A model generated the notes under the pieces. It did no database searches. It was not told the DNA's origin and saw only the letters and a list, made by a program, of their open reading frames with translations. This document shows, piece by piece, positions 1-8,086 of a stretch of 64,000 bases of DNA. This DNA comes from an uncultured Candidatus Melainabacteria bacterium (GTDB lineage Bacteria > Cyanobacteriota > Vampirovibrionia > Gastranaerophilales > Gastranaerophilaceae). The translations under genes were made by a program, and so were the position numbers. Position 1 is the first letter of the stretch; each line of letters starts with the position of its first letter. The stretch is from assembly GCA_934754775.1 (NCBI GenBank), contig CAKVIM010000001.1:62001-126000 (forward strand). Direction: 5' to 3'.

Positions 1-90
1 TTAAGAGAGAGTATAAAAATCTTTTTTAAAGCTTTAAATCATCATTCAGATTTTGGCTTTTTGAATTAATTCCTTTATCTTACTTAGTTC

Positions 91-149
91 TTACATATAT
101 ATAAAGTCATTTGGCTTCAGAAAATTGCCTTTTTTGTTCCAAATGTAAC
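91..149 (-). promoter_or_regulatory. GGCAATTTTT promoter pointing out of the window
   Basis: Minus strand: GTTACATT (142-149) as an HLR1 half site with a degenerate second half, then GGCAATTTT (121-129), and TATATA (98-103), 26 bp from first G. No start codon of a convincing gene follows within the 90 bases to the edge; the driven gene may begin to the left. Confidence 0.45.
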
Positions 150-204
150 GAAGCTTTAAAATCGTATATATTATGCATGCATGATATAGGTATACACTGT
201 TAAA

Positions 205-1479
205 CTAACTATTTATTTTTATACCAAAGAACTTTTTAATTTTTTGCATCTTCGTAAGTTTAACTTTCGGTTGAACAATCGGTCTTGCTTCCGAATATCG
301 CATCCATTCCGGAATAGCTTCTTCTGCAATTGCACCGGTTGTTTTACCCTTGGTTTTTCGAGCATCTTCTAAAAACTTGATATCAAATTTTTCGCTTCCC
401 AGATTTTTACTATCTTTAATTGCAATACCGAATTCTGTTTTTGCAATCTCTGCAAGCTTTTCGACATCACGTTGCGAATATCTATTTTCATGCAATTCTT
501 CCGCAAACTTTTTAATTACTTCAGCATTTGTTTCAAAAAACTTATGATTTTTTACCGCTTCACAGCCTTTCAAGTGGAATTCCAGAGAAGCAACCAACTC
601 ATCAACTGTCGGCAAATCTATTTTCAACATGTTACCAAATCTGCTCAAAGAAGCTGAATCCAAATTTCCTGATTTTGGGTCAACGTTAGTCGTACCAACA
701 ATTTTCACATTCTTAAATTCTTTTATTTGATCCAATCCATTTAAGAAAGCAGTTCTATTTTCTGCCAAATGCAAGTTATTCGAACCACATTTTTCTCTCG
801 GAACAAGCAATGCGTCAATTTCATTAAATGCAACCAAAAATTTCTTGTCAGGTTCTTTGCCTGCTTTTTCTGCCAATTTATCAAAAACTTTTTTAATTTC
901 TACAGAAGTTTGACCGATAAAAGGAGATGAAACATCTGCGAACTGAACTTCTGCATACTCAGCACCAATTTCTTTTGCCATAAGTTTTGCAGAAAAAGTC
1001 TTACCGGTTCCGGATGGGCCGAACATCAATATACATTGTTCAGGAGCCTTGGTACCACTTATTTTACAAACCTCTTCAGAAAATCCTTCACGACTCTTTA
1101 AAGATTCGATAAATTTTCTTACTTTAGGGTTTACACACTTGTCCGTGAGCTCAGGGAAATTTTCCTTCTTCGTAATATCCGCAAAGTCAAACTTGCTAAA
1201 TTTCGCACCCTTTCCGCCACCTTGTTTTACCAAAGAAATAACCGTTCCCGCTGCCATCACGCCAAATGCTACAGCAAGACCAACTTGTGCCAACACTCCG
1301 GTCTTATACCATCTTTCTTTACTTTTTTCCTTCTTTGCGGCTTTTTGTTTTTCAAGAGCCTGCATCATAAAAACATCGTCCAACGAATTACCCTGCGGCA
1401 TCGGCGGAGTATAACGATTGTTATAGCTTATCGGATAACTATTATCTGCTTTAAATCTTATATTGCTTAATTGTGTCAC
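205..1479 (-). CDS. Membrane-anchored AAA+ ATPase with altered Walker B
   Basis: A 424-residue single-domain AAA+ ATPase. Residues 1-55 are a polar leader with the motif IRFKAD. Residues 60-84 form one likely transmembrane helix. Walker A (GPSGTGKT) is intact at about 154-161. The Walker B block reads FLVAFNEID (about 214-222), so the Mg-coordinating Asp of the usual DE pair is Asn. An arginine-finger region (LSRF) is present. The start is GTG, preceded by AAAGGAGTGC. It lies 14 bp after the upstream AAA+ gene on the same strand, so the two form an operon and probably a complex (inference). The substrate is unknown and no protease domain is fused. Confidence 0.85.
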   Translation of the reverse strand: MTQLSNIRFKADNSYPISYNNRYTPPMPQGNSLDDVFMMQALEKQKAAKKEKSKERWYKTGVLAQVGLAVAFGVMAAGTVISLVKQGGGKGAKFSKFDFADITKKENFPELTDKCVNPKVRKFIESLKSREGFSEEVCKISGTKAPEQCILMFGPSGTGKTFSAKLMAKEIGAEYAEVQFADVSSPFIGQTSVEIKKVFDKLAEKAGKEPDKKFLVAFNEIDALLVPREKCGSNNLHLAENRTAFLNGLDQIKEFKNVKIVGTTNVDPKSGNLDSASLSRFGNMLKIDLPTVDELVASLEFHLKGCEAVKNHKFFETNAEVIKKFAEELHENRYSQRDVEKLAEIAKTEFGIAIKDSKNLGSEKFDIKFLEDARKTKGKTTGAIAEEAIPEWMRYSEARPIVQPKVKLTKMQKIKKFFGIKINS

Positions 1480-1493
1480 CTATCAGCACTCCT

Positions 1494-2657
1494 TTACTTC
1501 AATGAATTCAAAAATGCTTGCATTTCAGCATCCGTAATATTCAAATTTTCTTTGTTATTCTTGATTGTATTAATCAAATCTTCCACAGTAACTTTTGCAT
1601 CCGCAGAAACTTCTTTTGCTGTAGCTGTCGGCTGCAACAAACCTTTTACCAATTTTCTGAAAGATGTTTCATGTTCTTTTTTTGCTAAAAATTCTGCAAT
1701 CTTATCCAATTTATCATTATTAATATCTTTTAGAGCTTCATCAACTCTAGGTCTCTTTGGATTTTTATAATAATTTGTAATTGCGAGCTTTATCTGATCT
1801 TTTGTCGGCAAATCTACAAGAACTTTTTCCGCAAATCTATCCAACATTGCACTGTCCAAAACTTTTCCTTCCATTTTTGCAAGTTCTGGGTTAATCTTCA
1901 AGTTTGTAGCACCGATTACTACAATATTTTCCTTATTTGTTAAATCGTTAAATCCTTTCTTAAATGCATTCAAAATATCTTGAGAAAGTTTTGCATTACT
2001 GCTTACATCCTGCATCATTACTGAATCTATTTCGTCAATGAATACAAAATATTTTTTGTCAGGATTTTTGTTAGCTTCCTTAATAACAGATTCCATTGTA
2101 CCCAAAACATTTTGCTCAGATTCACCATGCCATTTTGAATTCATCTTAGAAATATCCATTTCTACAAACTTCGCATTCGGAAATTTTTTAGCTATTGCAT
2201 AAGAAAAAGTATTTTTACCTGTTCCAGGAGGTCCGTATAACAACAATGCACTACCTTCAGGCCCACCCATTTCTACAATTTCTTTATGATGCTCAATAAA
2301 GTTTGTAATTCTTTTTTCTGCCGCCTTTTGAGATTCCGGCAAAGCCATTTCCTTTAAGCTCAATTCATGCGACAAATCTTTGAACTGAAGCTTAAATCTC
2401 TTAAACATACCCATCTGTTTCATCATTAAACCAACACTCAAGCCCAAAACGCCTAACACACCAATTTGTATACCTGTATTCAAATTCTGTTGTTTTTTCG
2501 CTTTCTTCTTTTCTGCCTCTTGAGCCTTAATAAAACTATCGACTCCACTATCCGCAGGTATTGCTCCATAAGCCCTAAATGCCGGCTTAGAATGAGTTTC
2601 TGCAACACCAACTTGTGAAACATTCTGATTATTGTTGATTGAATTAATTACAGTCAT
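1494..2657 (-). CDS. Membrane-anchored AAA+ ATPase with altered Walker A
   Basis: I place the start at 2657 (387 residues), because AGGAG lies 5 nt upstream; a longer frame reaches 2813 without a ribosome site. The leader contains the lineage motif PAFRAYG (about 25-31). One transmembrane helix spans about 60-82 and a AAA+ domain follows. Walker A reads GPPGTGKN, with Asn where Thr/Ser normally coordinates Mg (about 142-149). Walker B is intact (FVFIDEID, about 204-211), as is the arginine-finger region (LDRF). It is the first gene of an operon with the AAA+ gene downstream. Its promoter carries a perfect HLR1-like repeat. The role is unknown. Confidence 0.85.
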   Translation of the reverse strand: MTVINSINNNQNVSQVGVAETHSKPAFRAYGAIPADSGVDSFIKAQEAEKKKAKKQQNLNTGIQIGVLGVLGLSVGLMMKQMGMFKRFKLQFKDLSHELSLKEMALPESQKAAEKRITNFIEHHKEIVEMGGPEGSALLLYGPPGTGKNTFSYAIAKKFPNAKFVEMDISKMNSKWHGESEQNVLGTMESVIKEANKNPDKKYFVFIDEIDSVMMQDVSSNAKLSQDILNAFKKGFNDLTNKENIVVIGATNLKINPELAKMEGKVLDSAMLDRFAEKVLVDLPTKDQIKLAITNYYKNPKRPRVDEALKDINNDKLDKIAEFLAKKEHETSFRKLVKGLLQPTATAKEVSADAKVTVEDLINTIKNNKENLNITDAEMQAFLNSLK

Positions 2658-2681
2658 AATGACTCCTACACTTGTCCTTCT

Positions 2682-2736
2682 AACATGTATAAAACCGATA
2701 TTTGAGAAAAATTGCCTTTTTGTAAAGATTTGTAAA
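2682..2736 (-). promoter_or_regulatory. HLR1-like repeat plus GGCAATTTTT promoter of the AAA+ operon
   Basis: On the minus strand, TTTACAAA-TC-TTTACAAA (2719-2736) matches the HLR1 consensus at every position. It is followed by AA, GGCAATTTTT (2707-2716) and TATACATG with its first T at 2691. The Shine-Dalgarno and ATG follow at 2657. The -35 hexamer is poor, consistent with activator dependence (inference). Confidence 0.65.
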
Positions 2737-2753
2737 TTTTTCTCTCCAAACCC

Positions 2754-2780
2754 TAAAGTTTTGCCAAAAAATGCCGATAT
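2754..2780 (+). promoter_or_regulatory. Sigma-28 (FliA)-type promoter
   Basis: TAAAGTTT (2754-2761), an 11-bp spacer, then GCCGATAT (2773-2780). This matches the flagellar sigma-28 consensus TAAAGTTT-N11-GCCGATAA in 15 of 16 bases, with the consensus spacing. It lies about 35 bp before the start of the 2814 gene. Confidence 0.8.
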
Positions 2781-2813
2781 ACATGTAAAAGGACGAAATA
2801 AAGGAAGCCGCAT

Positions 2814-3803
2814 ATGGGATTATCGTGTGCACAAGTTCAATATCTATTCATACAAAACAGAAAAGCTGATATAGAGCGTGACATGACTGAATGCACTAAT
2901 CAGAAGCGACTACTTGCGATGGAACAAACTGACCTCTCAAGCAGGTACCAGAGTATGCTCAAGAACAAGCAGCTTGCTTATTATGCAAACAGCCAATACC
3001 ATCAGGTTACATACGGCTACCTTATGGGATATGGCAATACTCTCGCTATTATAAGCGGAAACAAACCATTAAAAAGTGATAATTCTGTTGTCTTAACAGA
3101 CTATAAAGGTGCTGTTGTATTGAGTAAAACCTATGCAGACGCTATCACTAGCGTATTAGGTTCTTCTGCAATGGATGAAGCCGGAAGAGGCGGTACATTC
3201 TCTGTAGACCAAATTCCTGAAATATTATCAAAAGTTTCATATGGTGCATATACTGCAGAACAGTTTAAAGAAGTAATTAACAATGGTTCTGTAAGTAGCA
3301 GCTACGATGTTGATAACAACAGTGCTTTGACCGGTCAAACTAAGAGTAGCGGTAGCCATGATAACTCTGATTCAACAGAGAGCAAAATCCAATCAATTCT
3401 TGATTTCTACTATCCGATTTTCCAAGCAGCAGCAGCTAACGGTTGGACAACTGAGTACAACAAAGATATAAGCAGAAATACTGATTACGTTAGTGACGCT
3501 CTGACAAGCGGTACTTTCCAATTAGCAACCGTTGAAGATGACGGTAACTATGACGTAGACACAAGTCTTAGTTATTACACAACAAACGGATTTCTGCAAG
3601 AGCGTACTGACTCTGAAACAAGAGAAGAAATCACCGCTTGGTATAATGCTGAAAAAGCAAGAATTAGCCTTAAAGAAGACGATATCGATTTAGATATGAA
3701 CTCACTTTCTACAGAGCTTGAATCCATAAATACAGAAATGCAATCACTCAAATCATTAATTGATGACGCCGTTAATTCTATATTTGATTGGGGCAAAGCA
3801 TAG
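2814..3803 (+). CDS. Lineage-specific protein starting MGLS, likely flagellar regulon
   Basis: 329 residues, preceded by AAAGGAAG. The N-terminus (MGLSCAQVQYL) and the next 60 residues are helical and rich in Gln, Lys and Glu. The middle is Ser/Asn/Asp/Tyr-rich. The last 60 residues are again helical, with a coiled-coil-like stretch. There is no signal peptide or membrane segment. From memory, proteins beginning MG(L/M)S with a helical C-terminus recur in Melainabacteria; I know no assigned function. The sigma-28 promoter puts it with late flagellar genes, so it may be a flagellar-secreted or filament-associated protein (inference). A hairpin terminator follows. Confidence 0.75.
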   Translation: MGLSCAQVQYLFIQNRKADIERDMTECTNQKRLLAMEQTDLSSRYQSMLKNKQLAYYANSQYHQVTYGYLMGYGNTLAIISGNKPLKSDNSVVLTDYKGAVVLSKTYADAITSVLGSSAMDEAGRGGTFSVDQIPEILSKVSYGAYTAEQFKEVINNGSVSSSYDVDNNSALTGQTKSSGSHDNSDSTESKIQSILDFYYPIFQAAAANGWTTEYNKDISRNTDYVSDALTSGTFQLATVEDDGNYDVDTSLSYYTTNGFLQERTDSETREEITAWYNAEKARISLKEDDIDLDMNSLSTELESINTEMQSLKSLIDDAVNSIFDWGKA

Positions 3804-3844
3804 TATTTAAGTAAAATATTCCTTTATTTCCTTTTTTACAAAAC

Positions 3845-3874
3845 GAACTTGTGTGTCAGCAAGTTCTTTTTTTT
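3845..3874 (+). terminator. Rho-independent terminator
   Basis: GAACTTG (3845-3851) pairs with CAAGTTC (3860-3866), followed by eight T. It ends the 2814 gene. Confidence 0.85.
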
Positions 3875-3880
3875 AGTGAA

Positions 3881-4260
3881 GGGGGGGGAAATATATTTAG
3901 CTTGGCGTGGGACTACTAGTTGGGCGTTTCTTAATGGAAAATGGAAAGTGGAAAATGGAAAATTGTTTAAGTATCAACCTCTCCAACTGGAGCGACCAGC
4001 GAATAGAGAGAATTGTAGGTTGGGCTTTCAGCCCAACAAAAACTTTACAAATGCGGGCGAGGTTAATCTGATTTACCCTAACGGGGTGAATCCTCACCCG
4101 TTTTTCTAATGTTCAAGCACAGCTTTCACATTGAAAAACTACCCTCTCCCTTAGAGAGGGAGAAAGTTTAAAACAATTTTCCACTTTCCATTTTCAATTT
4201 TCCATTTCATCTCACGCCCAACCATTAGTCCCACACCAAGCCCCCCATTTACCCCCCCCC
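3881..4260. repeat. MITE-like composite repeat with long terminal inverted repeats
   Basis: The left end begins with a G run and reads through a GTGGGACTA block and AATGGAAAATGGAAAGTGG (3881 to about 3970). The right end (about 4170-4260) is its inverted copy, finishing in a C run. The interior holds the modules shared with the other intergenic repeats: a hairpin GTTGGGCTTTCAGCCCAAC, the block CCTAACGGGGTGAATCCTCA, and a CCCTCTCCC hairpin. It has no coding potential and fills most of the gap between neighbouring genes. Confidence 0.75.
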
Positions 4261-4342
4261 TCTAAATAGCCTATTTTAGGGAAATTTTGTTCTAAAAACG
4301 CCCAAAATATGATATTATCTTATTAAAATAGGAGAGGATAGC

Positions 4343-6058
4343 ATGCAGGTTTCGAAACGTCTGGTTGTAAAAAAAGAAATTCCGATGGACAATTCAAAAG
4401 ATTTAATCGTGTCTATGGATATCGGAATGGCTGAATATTATTGCAAAAACAATAATTATGAACGTGGTTTGGAGCTTTTTAGAGAAGTTATCCCGACTAT
4501 TTTAGACGAAGCAGACAGAAACCATGTGATAAATAATTACATGAACTATGCACTCCAGTATGCCCAAAAGCTTAAATTAGACAAAAAATATATTGAAGCA
4601 ATCGAGCAATACCGAGAGATAATGAAGTTTTCAGGGTTCCCAATTAACATTTATAAAAATGTCGGGCTCTGCATGAAATCAATCGGCAACGCAGATTTAG
4701 CGATAAAATTTCTCAAAAGATTTGAAGAAATTTCTCCTGACAAGGAAGATGTTTACGTTTATTTGGCAGATTTAACATACACAGATATCAAAGATAACAA
4801 AAAAGCTATCGAATACTACGAAAAAGCACTTGAGAAAAACCAAAACAATTTTTCTATCTACAATATGCTTGGCCACTTGTATTCAACCTGCTATCAAGAC
4901 AAATTCAAAGAAAAACAAATCGACTATCTTACAAAAGCATTTGAACTTGCTCCGAATAATAGAATTGTCGTTAAAAACCTTGCTTACGTTTACGGAAAAT
5001 TTGACGAGGAGCAAAAAGCCGACGAATTCTATTCTAAACTTATGTATTTGAACCCGACGCATTCGGATTTGCACGCATACGGAGCTTATCTTGTACGCCA
5101 CAAGAGATTTTCAGAAGGGTTCAAATTCTTGCAGCACAGATTTTTGAAAGAAGATTTGAAGAATGTTGCGTTCCCTCAACTTCTCACTACAAAAAAGAAA
5201 AAATGGAACATGAAAGTAGATATCAAAGACAAACATATTCTTGTACACTTCGAACAAGGTTTTGGTGACTCAATAATGTTTGTACGTTTCTTGGACGAAC
5301 TTAAACAACGTTGCAAAGAGGTTTCTCTTGTTGTACAAAATCCGTTAATCAGCTTGTTTGAGGATTCAAAGCTTGGCGTAAATATTTATTCTGAAGACGA
5401 TATTCCAAATATCAATTATGATTATTGGATACCAATGATGGATTTGCCGATTGTGTGCGAAACTCAATACAATACAATTCCGAAATCAAGCGGATATTTA
5501 AGTGTGCCTAAAACCAAGATTAATGCTTATAAGAAAAAATACATCAACGATAACGACAAAATCAAGATTGGTATAGCTTACGAAGGTACAGCGGCAAGTA
5601 AAGAAACCGACAGAGATATCCCATTAAGCTATTTGTATCCACTAATGAAGCTTCCTGACGTAGAAGTTTACAGTTTTCAAGTCGACGATTTGACCCGCCA
5701 AATGGATATGGTGCCGGAAGATGCTAACCTTATCCGACTCGGCAAAACTTTCAAGAATTGGGAAGATACGGCTTGTGCCATGAATTGCATGGATTTAATG
5801 GTAACAACCGATAACGGTGTTATGAACCTTGCGGGTGCTCTTGGAGTCAAGACTTTCGGCATATTCAACAGAATCGTTGAATGGCGTTGGTTCAAAACTC
5901 AAGGCGAAGATATCGCTTGGTACAAGAGCATTAAACCTTTCCAATGCCCGACTTCCGGCGAATGGGAAACTCCTGTAAAACAAATTACCGAAGAACTTGA
6001 TAAAATCAGATGCAAAAAAATTGCAGATAAGATTAAGGGCAAAGGATTGATTAAATAG
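4343..6058 (+). CDS. TPR protein with glycosyltransferase family 9-like C-terminus
   Basis: 571 residues, start supported by GGAGAGGA. Residues about 20-270 are tetratricopeptide repeats (for example the segment AIEYYEKALEKNQNNFSIYN). Residues about 300-560 resemble heptosyltransferase-type (GT9) enzymes: HFEQGFGDSIMFVRFL near the start of the domain and VTTDNGVMNLAGALGVKTF in the nucleotide-sugar site. TPR-glycosyltransferase fusions typically modify proteins or surface polysaccharide. The acceptor here is unknown. It lies alone between repeats. Confidence 0.75.
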   Translation: MQVSKRLVVKKEIPMDNSKDLIVSMDIGMAEYYCKNNNYERGLELFREVIPTILDEADRNHVINNYMNYALQYAQKLKLDKKYIEAIEQYREIMKFSGFPINIYKNVGLCMKSIGNADLAIKFLKRFEEISPDKEDVYVYLADLTYTDIKDNKKAIEYYEKALEKNQNNFSIYNMLGHLYSTCYQDKFKEKQIDYLTKAFELAPNNRIVVKNLAYVYGKFDEEQKADEFYSKLMYLNPTHSDLHAYGAYLVRHKRFSEGFKFLQHRFLKEDLKNVAFPQLLTTKKKKWNMKVDIKDKHILVHFEQGFGDSIMFVRFLDELKQRCKEVSLVVQNPLISLFEDSKLGVNIYSEDDIPNINYDYWIPMMDLPIVCETQYNTIPKSSGYLSVPKTKINAYKKKYINDNDKIKIGIAYEGTAASKETDRDIPLSYLYPLMKLPDVEVYSFQVDDLTRQMDMVPEDANLIRLGKTFKNWEDTACAMNCMDLMVTTDNGVMNLAGALGVKTFGIFNRIVEWRWFKTQGEDIAWYKSIKPFQCPTSGEWETPVKQITEELDKIRCKKIADKIKGKGLIK

Positions 6059-6090
6059 TTGTTGGGCAAGTATGCCCAACCTACACTATA
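6059..6090. repeat. Short GTTGGGC hairpin repeat
   Basis: TTGTTGGGCAAGTATGCCCAACC is a short palindromic unit just after the stop codon. A near-identical copy lies at about 63278-63300, and related hairpins occur inside the larger repeats. It may act as a weak terminator. Confidence 0.5.
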
Positions 6091-6114
6091 CGTTCCGTAA
6101 TCGTTTAACGCACC

Positions 6115-7053
6115 CTATTCTAATATTTCCGCACCGTTTTGTTCAACTTTTAGCGTTCTAATATCAACTTTAACACTCTGCGGTTCCCAAATTTCCTTGA
6201 CTGTAGATTTTATCTTGTCCAAATCGTATTTGTGAGAAATAATCAACAATGTAGGACCAGCACCAGAAAGCACACATCCCAAAACACCATCTTCATGCTT
6301 AAATGCGTCCATAATTTCTCTCATGCCTGGGATTAATTTTTCTCTGTACGGTTGATGTAATTTGTCATGAAGTGCAATCTTCATCAATTTTTCGTCTTTT
6401 TTCTCAACAGCTTCAATAAGCATAGCAAGATGTTTTGCGTTATAAATAGCATCCTGAATCGGCACAGAATCCGGCAAAACAGAACGAGCAATATTTGTTG
6501 AAAGTTCAAAATCAGGAATACAAGCGGTAATATCCCACTCGTTAGGCCAATTTAGTTTTCTATAAGTAATTGAGCCGTCATCTTCTTGAGAAGCAAGTAC
6601 AAACCCGCCCAAAATTGCAGGTGCAACATTATCCGGATGACCTTCAACTTCTGTTGCGATTGATAAAAGAGCTGTTTCATCTGCAGGTGAGCCCAAAAGC
6701 TTGTTAGCAGCAATCAAACCGCCGACAATTACCGCTGCAGAACTTCCCAAACCTCTTGTAATCGGGATTTGAGATTGAATATTAATCTTCAATTCAGAAG
6801 GTTCTTGACCGATTGAATTGTAAAGCATTTCTACAGCTTTATACACAATATTATTTTCGTCTTTTGGAATGTCATCGAAAATCATCTCATCAATAACTTC
6901 TTCTTCAGACATCAAATTTATTTCAATACCTGTCCCAGGTAACACTGTTTCTTCTATCGTTACAGTATTATAAATTGGCAAAGCCAATCCCAAACAATCA
7001 AATCCGGGGCCTATATTTGCAGATGTTGCAGGTACTTTTACACTTACTTTCAT
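6115..7053 (-). CDS. thrB: Homoserine kinase
   Basis: 312 residues, GHMP kinase family. It starts VKVPATSANIGPGFDCLG, the family's N-terminal motif. The ATP-binding motif ITRGLGSSAAVIVGGL lies at about 95-110 and the C-terminal motif GCVLSGAGPTLL at about 255-266. It phosphorylates homoserine for threonine synthesis. Length is normal. A GGAG lies upstream of the ATG. thrA and thrC are not in the window. Confidence 0.95.
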   Translation of the reverse strand: MKVSVKVPATSANIGPGFDCLGLALPIYNTVTIEETVLPGTGIEINLMSEEEVIDEMIFDDIPKDENNIVYKAVEMLYNSIGQEPSELKINIQSQIPITRGLGSSAAVIVGGLIAANKLLGSPADETALLSIATEVEGHPDNVAPAILGGFVLASQEDDGSITYRKLNWPNEWDITACIPDFELSTNIARSVLPDSVPIQDAIYNAKHLAMLIEAVEKKDEKLMKIALHDKLHQPYREKLIPGMREIMDAFKHEDGVLGCVLSGAGPTLLIISHKYDLDKIKSTVKEIWEPQSVKVDIRTLKVEQNGAEILE

Positions 7054-7190
7054 TCCTATTCTTTTCTCCTAACAAAAGTATATGGAGATTATACAATAAA
7101 GACAAGAAAAAAGATAACTTAATTTGACCTCAAAATTATATCACTACCCCATCCTTCCGCTTATCACTCGACATTTGCCGAACAAAAAAC

Positions 7191-7242
7191 ATTACAATTT
7201 GTTACAAAAAGGCAATTTTTAGAACGAAAAAAACTTCATGTA
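7191..7242 (+). promoter_or_regulatory. HLR1-like repeat plus GGCAATTTTT promoter
   Basis: ATTACAAT-TT-GTTACAAA (7191-7208, 15 of 16 HLR1 positions), then AA, GGCAATTTTT (7211-7220), then CATGTA at 7237. The layout is the same as at the AAA+ operon: a 2-bp gap, and 26 bp from the first G to the -10-like hexamer. It drives the 7272 gene. Confidence 0.6.
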
Positions 7243-7271
7243 ATTAGTGTAGTAATATTGGAGTTTAGTGT

Positions 7272-7994
7272 ATGGTTAATCAATATTCAATGGGAACTTA
7301 TCCGCAAGCGTACCCTCAAATGTCACCACAGGCGTATTCTCAAATGTACCCTCAAGAGGGTTACGGACAAATGCCACAAAGAAGCTCATCCCCATCAACA
7401 GTCGGAGCAATGGCACTTGGTGCTGTTGGCGGCGGTGGAGTCGGATATTGGATGAACCGTTATCCTGTTGGAAAAGACGGTAATGTCAGTGATAATTTCG
7501 CTAAAGAAGTGCTGAATAACCATATAAAAAAGAATCTAAGCTCAACAGAAAAAGAATTCTTTAAACAGGTCGACAATGTTCTGGCTAAAATTGACAAAGT
7601 AAAAGATGTAGAAGGTTTAAAAAGTCTTTTAAATAAAAACAAAATGGTTCTGGATGGCAAGATGACAGGGTTGTCGCTTGACACTTTTGTCAACTCGTTG
7701 AATTCAGATAATTTGAAAAAAAGTAAAAAATCGTTAAAAACGGTACTGGAGAACGGAGATATGGCAAATCGTCAAATTTTTAAGAATTATGCAGAAAAAT
7801 GTTGGGATAAAGATGCGAAAAAATTTGTGAAACCGGATAACTTAGACTCAAAGATTTTTGACGTAATCAAAAAAACCAAAAGCAAAAACCAATGGAAAAA
7901 AGCGTTAAAATACGGTGGAATAACTGCCGGAGTTTTGGGTGCTCTTACTATCGGGTACAAAATGTTTGTCGGATATAATCGTCCGCAAGTTTAA
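7272..7994 (+). CDS. Lineage-specific protein with Tyr/Pro/Gln repeat and membrane segments
   Basis: 240 residues with GGAG 8 nt upstream. Residues 1-40 are an imperfect repeat of Y-P-Q and Q-M units. A Gly/Ala-rich hydrophobic segment (TVGAMALGAVGGGGVGYWM) lies at about 43-61. A Lys-rich helical region (70-210) follows, then a second hydrophobic helix near the C-terminus (about 212-232). I do not recognise the family. The low-complexity N-terminus with two membrane-type segments suggests a membrane-associated structural role (inference). It belongs to the HLR1-like promoter set. Confidence 0.7.
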   Translation: MVNQYSMGTYPQAYPQMSPQAYSQMYPQEGYGQMPQRSSSPSTVGAMALGAVGGGGVGYWMNRYPVGKDGNVSDNFAKEVLNNHIKKNLSSTEKEFFKQVDNVLAKIDKVKDVEGLKSLLNKNKMVLDGKMTGLSLDTFVNSLNSDNLKKSKKSLKTVLENGDMANRQIFKNYAEKCWDKDAKKFVKPDNLDSKIFDVIKKTKSKNQWKKALKYGGITAGVLGALTIGYKMFVGYNRPQV

Positions 7995-8029
7995 ACACGT
8001 TACATTAATTTCCCTAATAATATTTTAAT

Positions 8030-8058
8030 TGCAGGCTTATTTTGTTTCTAATATAATA
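8030..8058 (+). promoter_or_regulatory. Sigma-70-type promoter of pgk
   Basis: TTGCAG (8030-8035), a 17-bp spacer, TATAAT (8053-8058). pgk has a normal leader and a Shine-Dalgarno GAAAGGGAAA. Confidence 0.8.
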
Positions 8059-8086
8059 GACATGCAAATAAGAAAGGGAAATTACC

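Noticed and set aside
2632..2874. 80-codon frame overlapping the AAA+/MGLS intergenic region
   Set aside because: It runs antisense through the AAA+ start and both promoters and has no ribosome site.
3849..4109. Open frames on both strands (about 66-86 codons) inside the 3.9-4.1 kb region
   Set aside because: They lie entirely in the composite repeat, encode low-complexity peptides and have no ribosome site.
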